Positions 63,271-64,000 of a stretch of DNA of 64,000 nt are shown piece after piece. The stretch is from the NCBI RefSeq assembly GCF_030758315.1, contig NZ_CP132336.1, positions 4,121,001-4,185,000 of the forward strand. Direction: 5' to 3'. Under the pieces are notes generated by a model that worked only from the letters and a program-made list of their open reading frames with translations, searched no databases and had not been told where the DNA came from. The translations under genes were made by a program, and so were the position numbers. Positions within the stretch are counted from its first letter, which is position 1. The number at the start of each line of letters is the position of its first letter. The DNA is from Pararhizobium sp. IMCC3301 (GTDB lineage: Bacteria; Pseudomonadota; Alphaproteobacteria; Rhizobiales; GCA-2746425).

Positions 63271-64000
63271 TGAGCACGATAAACACACCGATTGCTGTCA
63301 CCATTGCCGGTTCGGATTCCGGTGGCGGAGCTGGAATTCAGGCGGATTTGAAAACTTTTTCCGCCCTCGGAGTCTATGGCGCCAGCGTCCTGACGGCGTT
63401 AACCGCGCAAAACACCATTGGCGTGTCGGCAATTCATGACGTTCCAGAGGCGTTTATCGCCGCCCAGATGGATTCGGTTTATTCCGATTTCAACGTTGCG
63501 GCGACCAAGATCGGCATGTTGTCGCAAGCGCCCATCATCAGGATTGTAGCTGCCGGGCTGGCGCACCATGGCGCGCAAAAAATTGTTCTCGATCCGGTGA
63601 TGGTCACCACCTCGGGGGATTTGTTGCTTTCGGAAAATGCCGTTGAAAGTCTGAAATGCGATCTGCTTCCTGTAGCGGATATCATCACCCCGAATTTGCA
63701 TGAAGCTGCCGTCCTGCTGGGCGCAGATCTGGCAGTCAGCCGCAGCGAGATGGAAAGCCAGGCCAAACAACTGCTGGCTTTGGGAGCCAGAGCGGTGTTG
63801 CTGAAAGGCGGGCATTTTGACGAGCCGAGCGCTGATGATCTGTATCTCAGTTCAGATGAGGGCAAATGGTTTTCAGCCCCCAGAGTCCCCACGCGCAACA
63901 CCCATGGTACTGGATGCACGCTGTCATCTGCCATCGCAGCCGGGCTTGCCAGGGGCAACAGCATGGCCGCCTCAATCGAAACTGCAAAGCTTTACCTATC
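63270..64000 (+). CDS. thiD: Hydroxymethylpyrimidine/phosphomethylpyrimidine kinase, truncated by window edge
   Basis: The frame opens at the ATG of a TGATG overlap with thiE and runs to the window end (243 codons shown), so the C-terminus is missing. It reads MSTINTPIAVTIAGSDSGGG and AGIQADLKTFSALGVYG; then ILVLDPVM-like IVLDPVMVTTSGDLLL; and NTHGTGCTLSSAIAAGLARG with the catalytic Cys. This is the bifunctional HMP/HMP-phosphate kinase. It completes thiMED. Confidence 0.95.
   Translation, partial: MSTINTPIAVTIAGSDSGGGAGIQADLKTFSALGVYGASVLTALTAQNTIGVSAIHDVPEAFIAAQMDSVYSDFNVAATKIGMLSQAPIIRIVAAGLAHHGAQKIVLDPVMVTTSGDLLLSENAVESLKCDLLPVADIITPNLHEAAVLLGADLAVSRSEMESQAKQLLALGARAVLLKGGHFDEPSADDLYLSSDEGKWFSAPRVPTRNTHGTGCTLSSAIAAGLARGNSMAASIETAKLYL

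Overview
The window reads as a chromosomal segment of an alphaproteobacterium, probably Hyphomicrobiales (Rhizobiales) or a close relative. The signs are GC-rich coding DNA, tight ATGA/TGATG overlaps, a RutR-type regulator with its operator, a PreAT dihydropyrimidine dehydrogenase, a Leu-rich leuA leader, a thiMED operon behind a THI element, and a glycerate-kinase/hydroxypyruvate-isomerase/xylose set. No rRNA, tRNA, CRISPR array, phage gene or integrase was seen. The genus cannot be fixed from the sequence alone.

Layout. 1-8307: reductive pyrimidine catabolism, with an amidase of the beta-ureidopropionase type (cut by the window edge), malonate-semialdehyde dehydrogenase, beta-alanine:pyruvate transaminase, RutR, a saccharopine-dehydrogenase-family protein and PreA/PreT, plus two RutR-like operators. 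8490-14812: an L,D-transpeptidase, glycerate 2-kinase, xylB-xylA, a Gfo/Idh/MocA oxidoreductase and a decayed 3' remnant of an enolase-superfamily gene. 14815-20284: hydroxypyruvate isomerase, divergent from a complete five-gene branched-chain-type ABC importer. 20512-24069: a persulfide-dioxygenase-like metallohydrolase, then two universal stress proteins, a DksA/TraR-type zinc-finger protein and an enol-lactonase-like hydrolase behind an FNR/FixK-like box. 24122-26899: terminator, Old Yellow Enzyme, ferredoxin/flavodoxin reductase and a HemG-like flavodoxin.

27060-32900 is an AT-rich accessory island and the most novel part. It holds a three-gene co-directional operon (a 13-cysteine protein, a predicted helical protein, and an 886-residue protein with two RecA/KaiC-like ATPase modules) that meets an orphan C5-cytosine DNA methyltransferase tail to tail with one base between the stop codons. 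It is a candidate undescribed defence or DNA-transaction system.

32904-37202: an ABC exporter (ATPase plus FtsX-like permease) with an AttH/CrtC-like secreted lipocalin-fold protein. 37375-39204: a Leu-rich leader peptide with a hairpin, then leuA. 39260-57930: a 3903-residue secreted adhesin containing exactly 31 gap-free 98-residue repeats, including a 1470-bp five-repeat block duplicated in tandem. It is divergent from a four-gene type I secretion system whose two ABC proteins both have eroded ATPase motifs. 57965-61647: a DMT permease, a 264-bp MITE-like element with 31-bp terminal inverted repeats and TA flanks, and a lone molybdopterin-hydroxylase large subunit. 61785-64000: a TPP riboswitch directly abutting a TTG-started thiM, then thiE and thiD (cut by the window edge).

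How the genes work together. The first cluster converts uracil/thymine via dihydropyrimidine, the N-carbamoyl-beta-amino acid and beta-alanine to malonic semialdehyde and acetyl-CoA (the dihydropyrimidinase step is not in view), with RutR as the probable switch. The adhesin and secretion genes form one biogenesis unit. The thi genes recycle the thiazole and pyrimidine moieties of thiamine.
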